The notes beneath the pieces were generated by a model that was given only the letters and a program-made list of their open reading frames with translations, was not told the origin of the DNA and made no database searches. Source: MFZZ01 sp964582715 (lineage in GTDB: Bacteria > Patescibacteriota > Microgenomatia > UBA1406 > GWC2-37-13). Taken from it: a stretch of 64,000 nucleotides of DNA. The stretch covers positions 1 through 64,000 of the forward strand of contig CAZOSM010000003.1 of NCBI GenBank assembly GCA_964582715.1, given 5' to 3'. The position numbers and the translations under genes were made by a program. Positions 1 to 8,299 of this stretch are shown here, piece after piece (within the stretch, counting starts at the first letter, position 1; each line of letters starts with the position of its first letter).

Positions 1-54
1 ATCATATATAATATAGCAATCTGCACGATTAATAGATCCAAGGGCATTACTTAA
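1..54 (+). CDS. Possible 3' tail of an upstream gene (partial)
   Basis: One frame is open from base 1 to a TAA at 52-54, giving 17 codons that end in SKGIT. It stops 15 bases before the YcaO gene, which is the spacing expected of an operon partner. If real, it would be the end of another member of the peptide-modification cluster, for example the missing YcaO partner protein, but seventeen codons are too few to recognise a family. An open frame this short also occurs by chance. Confidence 0.25.
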   Translation: MIYNIAICTINRSKGIT

Positions 55-69
55 ATCAAATTAATACTC

Positions 70-1362
70 ATGAGTAATAATGTAACTCTAGCGCGAAACC
101 TAATTAATAAGATAAACACCTCAGACCTAATTGATGAGATAATTAATTATTCAAATAGGTTTTATGATGAACCGACTTATTTTCACTACGGATCTATCAC
201 ATCTACAAGATATACCAATAAAGAGACTAGTAATTATTACTATCATAATGAACAATCAATAGGTATTGGAGTGTCTACCCAATCAGCACATACTGCACTT
301 GTCAAATCAATAATGGAATCTTTAGAACGATTTAGTTTGCGTGCTTTACCTACAGATAAGATAAAGATTATATCTCCGGAAATTCTTTCTAAAAAAAAAG
401 TTAACTATCTTTTTCCATCAATATTAAAAGATAGGAAAACAAATATTGGTTGGATAAAAGGAATTCAGATCACACCTGGCAGAGAAAAAGAGATATTAAT
501 TCCAGCTCAACTCATTTTTTTGGAACCCTATTCAGCATTTATAAATAAATATAATCTATCTAAAGAACCGCTATTAGGACCAATTACCTCAAGTGGAGCT
601 GCAGCTCATCTACATTTAGATAAATCTATTGAAAAAGGGATATATGAACTAATTGAGCGAGATACTACTATGTCTATTTATCTTAATGAAATTCCTGCTC
701 ACCCCATCCAACACGACACTATTCCATTTAGATCTGTGAAAAAAATTATTAAAAAGTGTCAGCGTTATAAACTGGAAGTATACCTCTTTGTTCTTACGAC
801 TGATAATATCATACCTGTAGCTATGACAATCCTCATAGATAGAACTGGATTAGGACCACTGCTTATTGTTGGAAGTCATAGTTCAAATAGTCTCGAAACA
901 TCAATGCTTCATAGTATAGAGGAGGCAATTGTGTTTCGATTAGGAATGCGAAAAGAAATTATGAAATCTAAAAAAATATTTTTTGATATTAACCCTCACG
1001 AGATTGTTGACACTCAATCAATGCAATTCTTTTGGCATTCACCTTTACGATTAAAGCTTCTTAATTTCCTTATAAATCAGCGACCAATACCTTTTAATAC
1101 AAACTGGATCTCTCCCTTTTCTTTTAGACAACTTATATCGTATCTCCATAACAATTCTCACTTCATATATTACGTTGACATTACACCTCCTCAACTTAAG
1201 AGATTACAGATCCATGTATCACGAGTCATTATACCTTCACTCCAACCTTTATATATTAATCAATCTCAACCATATTTTAATAAACCGAGACTACAAAAAG
1301 TTTCTACTTTTTACAATAAAAAAACCTTTCATATTAATACTATTCCCCATCCGATATCATGA
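70..1362 (+). CDS. YcaO family cyclodehydratase
   Basis: YcaO enzymes use ATP to activate peptide backbone amides and form azoline rings from Cys, Ser or Thr, or to make thioamides and amidines. The 430-residue length fits a single YcaO domain. The family's nucleotide and metal site is visible as MESLERFS (residues 82-89, Glu83, Glu86, Arg87) and as the block at about 174-198, which runs SSGAAAH then ELIERD. The last residues, PHPIS, resemble the proline-rich C-terminus needed for activity in azoline-forming members. The stop overlaps the SagB start by four bases (ATGA), so the two are translationally coupled. No E1-like or ocin-ThiF partner is visible in the window. Family assignment is firm; azole chemistry is inferred from the SagB partner and the Cys-rich core at 2815-3378. 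Confidence 0.93.
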   Translation: MSNNVTLARNLINKINTSDLIDEIINYSNRFYDEPTYFHYGSITSTRYTNKETSNYYYHNEQSIGIGVSTQSAHTALVKSIMESLERFSLRALPTDKIKIISPEILSKKKVNYLFPSILKDRKTNIGWIKGIQITPGREKEILIPAQLIFLEPYSAFINKYNLSKEPLLGPITSSGAAAHLHLDKSIEKGIYELIERDTTMSIYLNEIPAHPIQHDTIPFRSVKKIIKKCQRYKLEVYLFVLTTDNIIPVAMTILIDRTGLGPLLIVGSHSSNSLETSMLHSIEEAIVFRLGMRKEIMKSKKIFFDINPHEIVDTQSMQFFWHSPLRLKLLNFLINQRPIPFNTNWISPFSFRQLISYLHNNSHFIYYVDITPPQLKRLQIHVSRVIIPSLQPLYINQSQPYFNKPRLQKVSTFYNKKTFHINTIPHPIS

Positions 1363-2129
1363 AAAAATTTAATATTAAAAATTTAACTAATACCAATCAA
1401 CATGCATTCCAACGTTTCCACAAAAAAACGAAATTAACATCAGTACCTCGAAATGAGATCATGCCATACGAGCTTGATAACTCTCTCAAAAAAATTTATT
1501 ATAAATCCTATCCACGATTTGAAGAGATACAGTTGCCAAAGCCTAGATTGGGTTCCTATCAATTAGAACAAGCTCTCCTTAATAGAAATTCTAACAGATC
1601 TTTTGCAAGTGTAAAAATTAAAAAAAAAGAAATAAGCAATCTTCTATATTATTCTTTAGGAATCAACTCTACCAGTAAAACAGCCAGCAGATTTTATCCA
1701 TCTGCAGGTAAAAAATATCCATTGGAAGCATATATCCTCTCCTTAAATACAGAGCTATCTAAAGGATTATATCATTATTACGTCCCTCATAACTCTTTGG
1801 AATATCTAAGTGGGTTACAAGAATTCTCTTTCCAAAAAGCTTTCACAAAATATAATCAGACATGGATATCTAATATTGCACTCATACTTATTATTACAGG
1901 AATATTTCAAAGGACGTTTAGACAATATGGTGAAAGAGGTTATAGATTTACTCATATAGAGAGTGGACATGTAGGTCAAACTTTATATCTTATTTCCTCT
2001 GCTTTAAGCATAAATTGTTGTGCCATTGGAGGATTTATTGATAGATACTTTGAAGATATTCTGGATATTGATGGGAATCAAGAATCTCTGATATCAGCTT
2101 ATGCTCTAGGTAAGCCGCAATTGAAATAG
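1359..2129 (+). CDS. SagB-type FMN-dependent dehydrogenase (nitroreductase fold)
   Basis: SagB-type enzymes oxidise YcaO-made azolines to thiazoles or oxazoles using FMN. The 256 residues carry the family landmarks in order: the N-terminal RNSNRSF block (about 76-82), the FYPSAGKKYPLEAYI block (about 112-126) and, near 200-229, a segment running HIESGHVGQTLYL then CAIGGF. A short N-terminal extension of about 65 residues precedes the nitroreductase core. It overlaps the YcaO stop and is followed 28 bases later by the membrane protein at 2158. Pairing with YcaO strongly suggests azole formation in a peptide. Some SagB-like proteins act elsewhere, so the substrate is inference. Confidence 0.92.
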   Translation: MKKFNIKNLTNTNQHAFQRFHKKTKLTSVPRNEIMPYELDNSLKKIYYKSYPRFEEIQLPKPRLGSYQLEQALLNRNSNRSFASVKIKKKEISNLLYYSLGINSTSKTASRFYPSAGKKYPLEAYILSLNTELSKGLYHYYVPHNSLEYLSGLQEFSFQKAFTKYNQTWISNIALILIITGIFQRTFRQYGERGYRFTHIESGHVGQTLYLISSALSINCCAIGGFIDRYFEDILDIDGNQESLISAYALGKPQLK

Positions 2130-2157
2130 TCATTTAATCAATGTATATTATTTTTGT

Positions 2158-2802
2158 ATGAAACTTCTTAAATATATATCAGGGATACTACTCATTATTA
2201 TTTTAGCTGAAGTTATATACCTATTTATTTTCCACAACCCGTCATTACAGGATCCAGAGCTTACCCAGACAGGAAATCAAATTGATAACTCTATAAATCA
2301 GACTAACAATGAAGGAGAACTCAATTGGAGTGACATTAAAAATGTTGATCAAATATATACTGCAATCAATCCACAAATCGCTATTGACCCAAAGGTAATA
2401 TATACACATATTTTTTATAAAAAAGGAATAACTCAATCTTCTACAATTCAGAACATTCATGAAGGGACTATAGAATCTATCAATCGAGCAGAAATTCCAG
2501 CATTTTATGATTACTATAATTCAGTTTTGACAATACGTGTCGTTGATCCAGAAGACCAATCAATTGGAATTACCTTTAACTTCAGTGAGCAAGATATGGA
2601 CACCATGGAAATTGTTGAAATTATCAATGGAGTTGAAGAACCTATTGAGGTTGTAGATTTAGCCGTTGGGGATAGCATTACTATCGAAGATACAATTAAT
2701 GCAACTTATTCCCAACCTATTAATCCTGCAAGTACCAATGGTTACTTGACCAAGTCATGGGGATCTAATAGAATTAATACTAAGATTATCAAACAAAATT
2801 AA
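2158..2802 (+). CDS. Unknown membrane-anchored protein of the RiPP cluster
   Basis: I do not recognise the family. The 214 residues start with one hydrophobic helix (residues 5-26), then a Asn/Gln/Thr-rich stretch to about 60, then a mixed domain that looks beta-rich and acidic in its second half (many Val-Val-Asp and Glu-Glu pairs around 125-185). There are no cysteines, so it is an unlikely azole substrate. The protein should be anchored with most of its mass outside the cytoplasm. It sits between the SagB gene and the Hint precursor on the same strand with gaps of 28 and 12 bases, so it is probably co-transcribed and could assist export, immunity or display. That role is a guess from position alone. 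Confidence 0.75.
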   Translation: MKLLKYISGILLIIILAEVIYLFIFHNPSLQDPELTQTGNQIDNSINQTNNEGELNWSDIKNVDQIYTAINPQIAIDPKVIYTHIFYKKGITQSSTIQNIHEGTIESINRAEIPAFYDYYNSVLTIRVVDPEDQSIGITFNFSEQDMDTMEIVEIINGVEEPIEVVDLAVGDSITIEDTINATYSQPINPASTNGYLTKSWGSNRINTKIIKQN

Positions 2803-2814
2803 TTCTTTATTTCA

Positions 2815-3378
2815 ATGAAAAAAGATAAGAAGCAGAAATATATTAAACCTTCTCTCACCTCTAGAATAATCAAAAGTAATTTTTTTTATAGTAATCGTTT
2901 TTCTGATGGTGAAGATTTATTAAGTGGCCTTGTAGATGTCCGCATACTTGCTCAATCTGCATGTGGTTGTTGCTTTTCACAAGATACAAACGTATTACTG
3001 GGTGATCATACATCTAAGAAAGAAATCAAAAATATTGAACAAGGTGACTCTGTTGCTTCATATAATGTATCTAAAAATATACATACTAAAAGTAAAGTCT
3101 TAGAAAAGATCATTCATTTAGATGCTCAAATACAATACTTTATCCTTAATAAGAAAATTAAAACAACATCTGAACACCCATTTTGGGTTAATGGACAGGG
3201 GTGGGTTAGAGCAAAAGAAATAAAAATAGGCGATTGGCTACTCACGTCATCTGGAGAAAAGATTACTGTTTCAGATATTGATAGTTATTCTACTATTGAA
3301 ACAGTTTATAATCTTGAACTAGAGGGTGACGATCACAATTATTTTGCTGATAATATTTTAGTTCATAATCAAAGGTAG
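2815..3378 (+). CDS. Candidate RiPP precursor fused to an autoprocessing Hint domain
   Basis: The 187 residues split into three parts. Residues 1-20 are Lys-rich and contain YIKPSL (9-14), matching the YxxPxL motif that PqqD-type domains bind in lasso and related leaders. Residues 21-52 end in QSACGC (Cys50, Gly51, Cys52), a plausible azole-forming core; Arg43 could serve a peptide arginase. Residues 53-186 form a Hint domain: Cys53 starts the CFSQDTNVLL block, TSEH (118-121) is the block B Thr-x-x-His, and it closes with an NYFADNILVHN block (175-185) and only Gln-Arg after. Known Hint chemistry converts the bond before the first Cys to a thioester, then cleaves or transfers it. With no C-terminal nucleophile, splicing is not expected. 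It is the only small Cys-bearing leader-like product in the cluster. The Hint call is firm; the precursor role is inferred. Confidence 0.8.
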   Translation: MKKDKKQKYIKPSLTSRIIKSNFFYSNRFSDGEDLLSGLVDVRILAQSACGCCFSQDTNVLLGDHTSKKEIKNIEQGDSVASYNVSKNIHTKSKVLEKIIHLDAQIQYFILNKKIKTTSEHPFWVNGQGWVRAKEIKIGDWLLTSSGEKITVSDIDSYSTIETVYNLELEGDDHNYFADNILVHNQR

Positions 3379-4178
3379 ACATTTTCAACTTTTTCTTTAA
3401 AATACTTCTTCACTTCATCTTTGTTTTTTGGGAAATATAAATAATAAAAATTATTAAACGTACTAATAAACTTTAAAAATATATACATTTTTTTATTGAT
3501 ATGTTCTCGATCATATGATAAATCAGATAAAATTAAATTAAGGACCTGTTGCTTACTCTTTATTGGCTTAATTGAACATTGAGACGCTTTGACTAAAAAA
3601 AATATGGCACCTAATGGATATTTTTGATTATGTTTTCTGTACCACCAATTACGTTCCCATAAGGGGGTTTGAAAACACATATATCGATTTTCCTGCTCCT
3701 GTACTAATACAAGATCATCATTAAAGGGAGTATAGGATTCATTCAAAAATGAACTAATTGTAGACTTACCTGCTCCCGATTTGCCAACAAACAAAATAAC
3801 TTTATCATTATGAATAATACCTGACGCATGTTGAAAGAAACCTTTATGCATCAAAAGCTCTGTGATTACTTCTTTGAGGATGAAGTGAAATTGCGATGTA
3901 CTAATAGAGTAATATGTCCTAATTTTACTTTTAGATACTTGTTCAAACAGGCTAATATACTTAACTTTTGCATTCTTTCTACCAATATAACCTATCGTAT
4001 TACTTTCTTTAAATTCAATTTCATAATGAATAGTTTGAGGTTTGTGTAACGTGACAAAATCCCTAAATAAAGTCATAATCTCTCTTTGAAGTTTATCTCG
4101 TAAAAAAAGAGTGAATTTAGGTTTTAAAAACGAGATTTTGATATAAAAATCGCTTATGTTTAAATATATTGTCCGCAT
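3369..4178 (-). CDS. HPr kinase/phosphorylase-like protein
   Basis: The 269 residues contain the HprK-type kinase core: His117 in FFQHASGII, a Walker A loop GKSGAGKST (132-140) and an Asp pair (Asp154, Asp155) in FNDDL. The first 100 residues are unlike classical HprK. Relatives of this type are found in RiPP clusters, where some phosphorylate a Ser of a lasso precursor and others have unknown targets. Here the peptide at 2815-3378 has Ser residues in the leader and core. The gene is convergent with the precursor gene, and their 3' ends overlap by ten bases. It reads leftward from the divergent promoter region before the arginase-like gene. The fold is secure; the substrate is inferred. Confidence 0.85.
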   Translation of the reverse strand: MRTIYLNISDFYIKISFLKPKFTLFLRDKLQREIMTLFRDFVTLHKPQTIHYEIEFKESNTIGYIGRKNAKVKYISLFEQVSKSKIRTYYSISTSQFHFILKEVITELLMHKGFFQHASGIIHNDKVILFVGKSGAGKSTISSFLNESYTPFNDDLVLVQEQENRYMCFQTPLWERNWWYRKHNQKYPLGAIFFLVKASQCSIKPIKSKQQVLNLILSDLSYDREHINKKMYIFLKFISTFNNFYYLYFPKNKDEVKKYFKEKVENVYL

Positions 4179-4208
4179 CCTTTTGTATAATTAACTAACT
4201 GCTTTGAT

Positions 4209-4216
4209 ATTATAAT
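4209..4216. promoter_or_regulatory. Overlapping divergent -10-like element
   Basis: ATTATAAT sits in the 69-base gap between the divergent HprK-like and UPF0489 genes. It contains TATAAT on both strands (4211-4216 forward, 4214-4209 reverse), so it could serve both directions. I see no convincing -35 element at the right spacing, so this is a weak promoter call. Confidence 0.4.
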
Positions 4217-4247
4217 CAACACCCAACGCAATATTGTAGGTATTTAT

Positions 4248-5297
4248 ATGAATAAAATCTCACAAATTCGGTTTATGGAGGATCATGATGAACTCTATAA
4301 GATTTGGAAGCGAAACAATTTTCATCATAAAATAGTAGTTCACTTTGATGCTCATATTGATTATCGGACTGGTGACATGAATGCATTACATATTGGCAAT
4401 TATCTTAGTCATGCAATACGAGATGGTATTATAAGAAAGCTTTATTGGGTAGTCCCTGGAACTGAAGAAAGCTTCTTAGCAGATATCTTTGAGCTTGAAA
4501 AAAAGCTTAAAGTACAAGGGATTACAGGTCGATTTATGTATTCACCAAATTCGCTAGAAGTAAAAATTGAATCAGATGTTAAACTTATAGTATGCCCCCT
4601 TTCTGTCTTACAGAAAAAGTTAGACGACAATTGCGTACTTGATATAGATTTAGACTTTTTCATGTTTACGTCTGCGCTTAAAGCAGATCGCTTATATCAT
4701 ATTGGCTCTAGAAAACCTTGGATAACACCTAAACAGTTTGTTTCTCAGATACATAATCTTAAATCATCTTTTATTTCAATCTGTTACTCAGTAAATGGAG
4801 GTTGGACTCCTATTAAATATAAGTATATAGGTGATGAGTTAGCACTCAGTTTAGGAATACGATCACCTGACCTTATAACTAGAATAGTTGCAGGTAAATG
4901 CTTTTTATCATTTGATTTACTTCTTAGAAAAGGCAAGTATTCAGAAGCTAAACGCTTATATACTTCAAGTTTACTATTAAATTCTCACTACTATAACTTT
5001 TATACTAGCTATGGCCCTTTATATCTACTAAAAGGTGACTTAGATAAAGCAAAAGATGAATTTAAGCTCCTTTTGACAGTTGATCAATATAATATATACT
5101 CATTATTTGGTTTAGGTATGTCATATATGCTTGAGGGTAATTTTAAGAAAGCCAAAAAATATATGCTTCTCATTAGTAAAATGGAGATTAATAAAGATAT
5201 AATACCTTTTCTTATATATATTGAATCTAAATTAAATAATCAAGCTCAGGTTAAAAAGTTAATGAATACATATATTAACTATGAAAGTTCTAGATAA
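4248..5297 (+). CDS. UPF0489 peptide arginase-like protein with C-terminal TPRs
   Basis: The first 220 residues resemble the UPF0489 family, an arginase-like fold whose RiPP members hydrolyse peptidyl arginine to ornithine. The manganese-binding pattern is visible as HFDAHID (residues 32-38: Asp34, His36, Asp38) and as LDIDLDFF (131-138: Asp132, Asp134, Asp136). Residues about 235-349 form helical pairs with the TPR spacing, for example LLNSHYYNFYTSYGPLYLLK followed by a matching repeat, and could bind the leader or a partner enzyme. Peptide arginases with TPR tails are not something I know as a common form. The gene overlaps the decarboxylase gene by 17 bases, so the two are coupled. If it acts on the Hint-fused peptide, Arg43 is the obvious target. 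Confidence 0.75.
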   Translation: MNKISQIRFMEDHDELYKIWKRNNFHHKIVVHFDAHIDYRTGDMNALHIGNYLSHAIRDGIIRKLYWVVPGTEESFLADIFELEKKLKVQGITGRFMYSPNSLEVKIESDVKLIVCPLSVLQKKLDDNCVLDIDLDFFMFTSALKADRLYHIGSRKPWITPKQFVSQIHNLKSSFISICYSVNGGWTPIKYKYIGDELALSLGIRSPDLITRIVAGKCFLSFDLLLRKGKYSEAKRLYTSSLLLNSHYYNFYTSYGPLYLLKGDLDKAKDEFKLLLTVDQYNIYSLFGLGMSYMLEGNFKKAKKYMLLISKMEINKDIIPFLIYIESKLNNQAQVKKLMNTYINYESSR

Positions 5298-6489
5298 TAC
5301 ATCCTTCCCTCGTTACCCATTACCCTCAGAAATAAAAGATCATATTGAGAAAGATATTCAATTACGTTTTAAAGGAAACTCTTCGAACGGTATTATAGGT
5401 CAACTTTATTTACACCCTAATCAAGCAGCAATTTCTATTTGGCAAAAACTTATTCCTTATTCACCTAATAATATCGGTAATTGGTCACATACAGCAAATC
5501 AACCGCTCCATATAACTGCAGCCATTGAACACAATTTAATATCTAAAATTAGCAATCTTCTAGGAACAAGCTCTAATGTAGTTGGAGGATATATGACAAG
5601 TGGAGCAACTGAAGGAAATTTATATTCAGTATGGATAGGAAGGACTTTTCTAGAAAAAACTGCACGTCATAAATCTATTTGTATGATATCCAATGATTTA
5701 ATGCATTACTCAATTTTAAAATCTGCAGATATCACAAACATTCCTACCTTTAAAACTGCAGTTAATATAAATACGTGGAATACTGATATTACTGCTCTTA
5801 TATCAAACATTCGACAACTATATAGAGAAGGATTTACAGGTTTTTTATTACCCTTGACTTTAGGATATACTGTCGGCGGGACTAATGATAATATCTCGGA
5901 AATTATTAAAAGACTGAGAGTTCTTCAAAAAGAAATATCGATCCAGTGCTTTATATGGATTGATGCAGCAATCTCTGGCTTTACAATGCCTTTTTTACAA
6001 TCAGATTTTAATCCATTTTTATTCTCTGAAATACAAACTTTTGTATCTGATTTTCACAAAGTATTAGGTGTCCCCTTTCCTAGTGGGTTGGTTCTATATC
6101 GAAGAAATTTAAAAAAAATGATTGAGAAACCAATACCTTATCTATCCATATCAGATAGTACTGTGCTCGGCTCACGTACTGGTATTTCTCCTGTTGCAGC
6201 CTGGTTTACAATTCATACTTATGGATATAAAAAATTAAAAAATGTTATGAAACAACAACTCAAGAAAAAGAGCTATATCTTAGACCATATAAGGAGAGCT
6301 ACTTCACAACCTCTGAGAGTCATTACTGATCCTTACAGTTTACAAGCTGCAATTATTGTAGAGAAAAGTCTTCCTACTAATATATGTAAAAAGCATGGCC
6401 TGAGAATGATTATGTATAAAATACTTACTACAAACGGGACAAAGACACTGAAAATATATCCGCTATTTTTTATTCCTATGCTAGATTAA
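5281..6489 (+). CDS. PLP-dependent decarboxylase, histidine decarboxylase-like (group II)
   Basis: The 402 residues match the histidine/aromatic amino acid decarboxylase group. Visible signatures are YMTSGATEGN (104-113, phosphate binding), WIDAA (226-230, Asp228 contacting the pyridine nitrogen) and DFHKVLGVPFPSG (257-269), in which Lys260 should form the Schiff base with PLP. The length is typical of bacterial pyridoxal-P histidine decarboxylases. It overlaps the arginase-like gene by 17 bases and ends four bases into the convergent QueC-like gene. It could act on a free amino acid to supply an amine for joining to the peptide, or on a peptide residue. The fold and cofactor are clear; the substrate is unknown. 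Confidence 0.85.
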   Translation: MKVLDNTSFPRYPLPSEIKDHIEKDIQLRFKGNSSNGIIGQLYLHPNQAAISIWQKLIPYSPNNIGNWSHTANQPLHITAAIEHNLISKISNLLGTSSNVVGGYMTSGATEGNLYSVWIGRTFLEKTARHKSICMISNDLMHYSILKSADITNIPTFKTAVNINTWNTDITALISNIRQLYREGFTGFLLPLTLGYTVGGTNDNISEIIKRLRVLQKEISIQCFIWIDAAISGFTMPFLQSDFNPFLFSEIQTFVSDFHKVLGVPFPSGLVLYRRNLKKMIEKPIPYLSISDSTVLGSRTGISPVAAWFTIHTYGYKKLKNVMKQQLKKKSYILDHIRRATSQPLRVITDPYSLQAAIIVEKSLPTNICKKHGLRMIMYKILTTNGTKTLKIYPLFFIPMLD

Positions 6490-7364
6490 GAATATGAGAA
6501 TAACTCTTTACTATCATACTTATATTCTGTTAAATCAGGGACTTTTGCTTTTCGAAAACTTTCCTTTCGATGTCTGCAAAAGAAACATTGACCACAATGA
6601 ATTTTATAATTTATATCACTTATACAACTAAATGTTTTTTCTAATGGATAGTTCATCTTATTTGCCCATTTGATGAGAATATCTTTATCCCAGTAGTGAC
6701 CTAACTCTTTCTCAATAGCAAGCGAAGTAAATTGCCAGTCATATTCATTAGTAAGGGTACAAATAGAATACATTAGTGAGCGTAGCGCTGTGAGTGTCTC
6801 GTATCTTAAGCTTATACCATCAGAAGATACAAATGAAGAAAAAATAGTTCTTATTTTCACTTGTTGACTCAATTCTAAATAGTATGCATACTCAACTGCA
6901 TTGAATGCTAATAGCCCAGAATATAAAGGGATCCCTCTCATTTGTCCTTGGGTTATATTGATGTATTCCTGTGACCGTTCAGTAATTTCCCAACGGATTT
7001 CTTGAGGAGGAATAGGGGATTTCATGAAATATGGCTCATGAAATAATGATGGATATTTTGAGTAAAAAAAGTGTGAAAAATATCTAATAGCTTCTTCTTC
7101 TCTTTTAACTCGCTTATGTCCTCTTAGAAAAAAAACAGGATACACCTCTAATTTATATTCTTTCATTAACATTCCCCATAAAATGGTTGAATCCAAACCA
7201 CCCGACAAAGTCAACATTACTTTTGAACTAGGCTGAGGAATTTTAAAAATATACTTCCGCAACTTAATCAATTGACTCTCAATATTTTTAATCACTGAAA
7301 TATCTTCTAGTTTTTTTCCTTGTAAATCTGACAAAATTTCGATTTGTGATTTAATAGGTAACAT
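6486..7364 (-). CDS. QueC-like PP-loop ATP pyrophosphatase
   Basis: The PP-loop SGGLDST (54-60) marks an N-type ATP pyrophosphatase that adenylates a carboxylate. The C-terminus has four cysteines (Cys247, Cys257, Cys260, Cys263) in an SC..HCGxCxxCxxR pattern followed by Phe and DLTEY, which is the zinc site and tail of QueC (7-cyano-7-deazaguanine synthase) rather than of asparagine synthetase. At 292 residues it is longer than ordinary QueC, with about 45 extra N-terminal residues. No queD, queE or folE gene is nearby, so queuosine synthesis is unlikely. QueC relatives are known in defence systems and other modification clusters. Here it could amidate or ligate a peptide carboxylate. It is the last gene of the leftward set starting with PqqD, one base downstream of the phosphoesterase. 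Confidence 0.82.
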   Translation of the reverse strand: MLPIKSQIEILSDLQGKKLEDISVIKNIESQLIKLRKYIFKIPQPSSKVMLTLSGGLDSTILWGMLMKEYKLEVYPVFFLRGHKRVKREEEAIRYFSHFFYSKYPSLFHEPYFMKSPIPPQEIRWEITERSQEYINITQGQMRGIPLYSGLLAFNAVEYAYYLELSQQVKIRTIFSSFVSSDGISLRYETLTALRSLMYSICTLTNEYDWQFTSLAIEKELGHYWDKDILIKWANKMNYPLEKTFSCISDINYKIHCGQCFFCRHRKESFRKAKVPDLTEYKYDSKELFSYS

Positions 7365-7365
7365 A

Positions 7366-8298
7366 TTAATAACTTATAGAAAAATTACTACTAATACCTT
7401 TTTTATACATATTTAAATACGGTGAATACGTCGTCACTTCTATTTGTTGTCTTTCTGGAAAAAATTTATATATTCTTAGCCATCCATTACCACCGTTTTG
7501 CAGATGCTGATAGTTCTGAACTATTTGATGGACACTGTTACCACAATCATTCATACTCTTGATATAATTTTCCCCATCTACCGTATGGAAATGTCCTGAG
7601 AAAACTAAACGAACATTACAATTCTTTTTTATAAGGTTTTGCCAGATTTCTTCTCCAGAATAACCACCATTTCCAAAATAGGATCGATCACTTCTATAAG
7701 GAATATCATCGTATAAATATGCATGCGTTGTAACAACTGCAACTCTATTCGAATGCTGTTTCAAAATTTTATCTGCCCACTCTATAACATCTCTTGTGGG
7801 ATCAATTTGTAAATTGATAATAATAAAATCCTCAGAAAACACTGAAATCAATTGATAATTATTCTGATTTTCTAAATAATGTCCTCCATACCATTCATAA
7901 TGACTAAATCTTTCTACTGGGAATATGCTATTGTATTGATTAAAAGTAATCTCTTCACCTTTATATTTATCTATATCATGATTACCAGGAATAATTCCAT
8001 ATGGCACAACCCCCTCAATTAAATGCATACTATCCGATGCTACCTTCCATTCATTAGGTTGATCAGCGTTATGTTCAACAATATCTCCAACATGTGATAC
8101 AAACTGAATATTTAATGTCTCTTTGTTTTGCTCAATCCATTGTAGTTGCGATCTAAAGATCTCTGGATAATTCGCTGAATATATTTGGGTATCTGGTAAT
8201 ACAATATATGTAAAATAATACCCTTCATTGATATCTTCCTGATTATAAAAAAGAATAATACTACTTACTATAAGGAGAACAAATATTAATTTTTTCAT
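7366..8298 (-). CDS. Membrane-anchored or secreted calcineurin-like metallophosphoesterase
   Basis: A hydrophobic N-terminus (residues 3-18) suggests export or anchoring. The metallophosphoesterase motifs follow in order: LPDTQ (first metal ligand), VGDIVEH, GNHD, a His in VTTHAY and GHFH near the C-terminus. The order and the DTQ start fit the branch of the calcineurin-like family that works outside the cytoplasm. The 310 residues fit a single domain. It is separated by one base from the genes on both sides and so is co-transcribed with the PqqD, unknown and QueC-like genes. A role as a phosphatase opposing the HprK-like kinase is possible, but the predicted locations differ and the link is speculative. 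Confidence 0.88.
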   Translation of the reverse strand: MKKLIFVLLIVSSIILFYNQEDINEGYYFTYIVLPDTQIYSANYPEIFRSQLQWIEQNKETLNIQFVSHVGDIVEHNADQPNEWKVASDSMHLIEGVVPYGIIPGNHDIDKYKGEEITFNQYNSIFPVERFSHYEWYGGHYLENQNNYQLISVFSEDFIIINLQIDPTRDVIEWADKILKQHSNRVAVVTTHAYLYDDIPYRSDRSYFGNGGYSGEEIWQNLIKKNCNVRLVFSGHFHTVDGENYIKSMNDCGNSVHQIVQNYQHLQNGGNGWLRIYKFFPERQQIEVTTYSPYLNMYKKGISSNFSISY

Positions 8299-8299
8299 A

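Noticed and set aside
2815..3378. Ordinary intein interrupting a host gene
   Set aside because: Only two residues follow the terminal His-Asn and the next residue is Gln, so there is no C-terminal partner or splicing nucleophile.
6486..7364. Qat or CBASS defence component
   Set aside because: QueC-like proteins occur in those systems, but no cyclase, effector, ATPase or TatD-like partner is adjacent.
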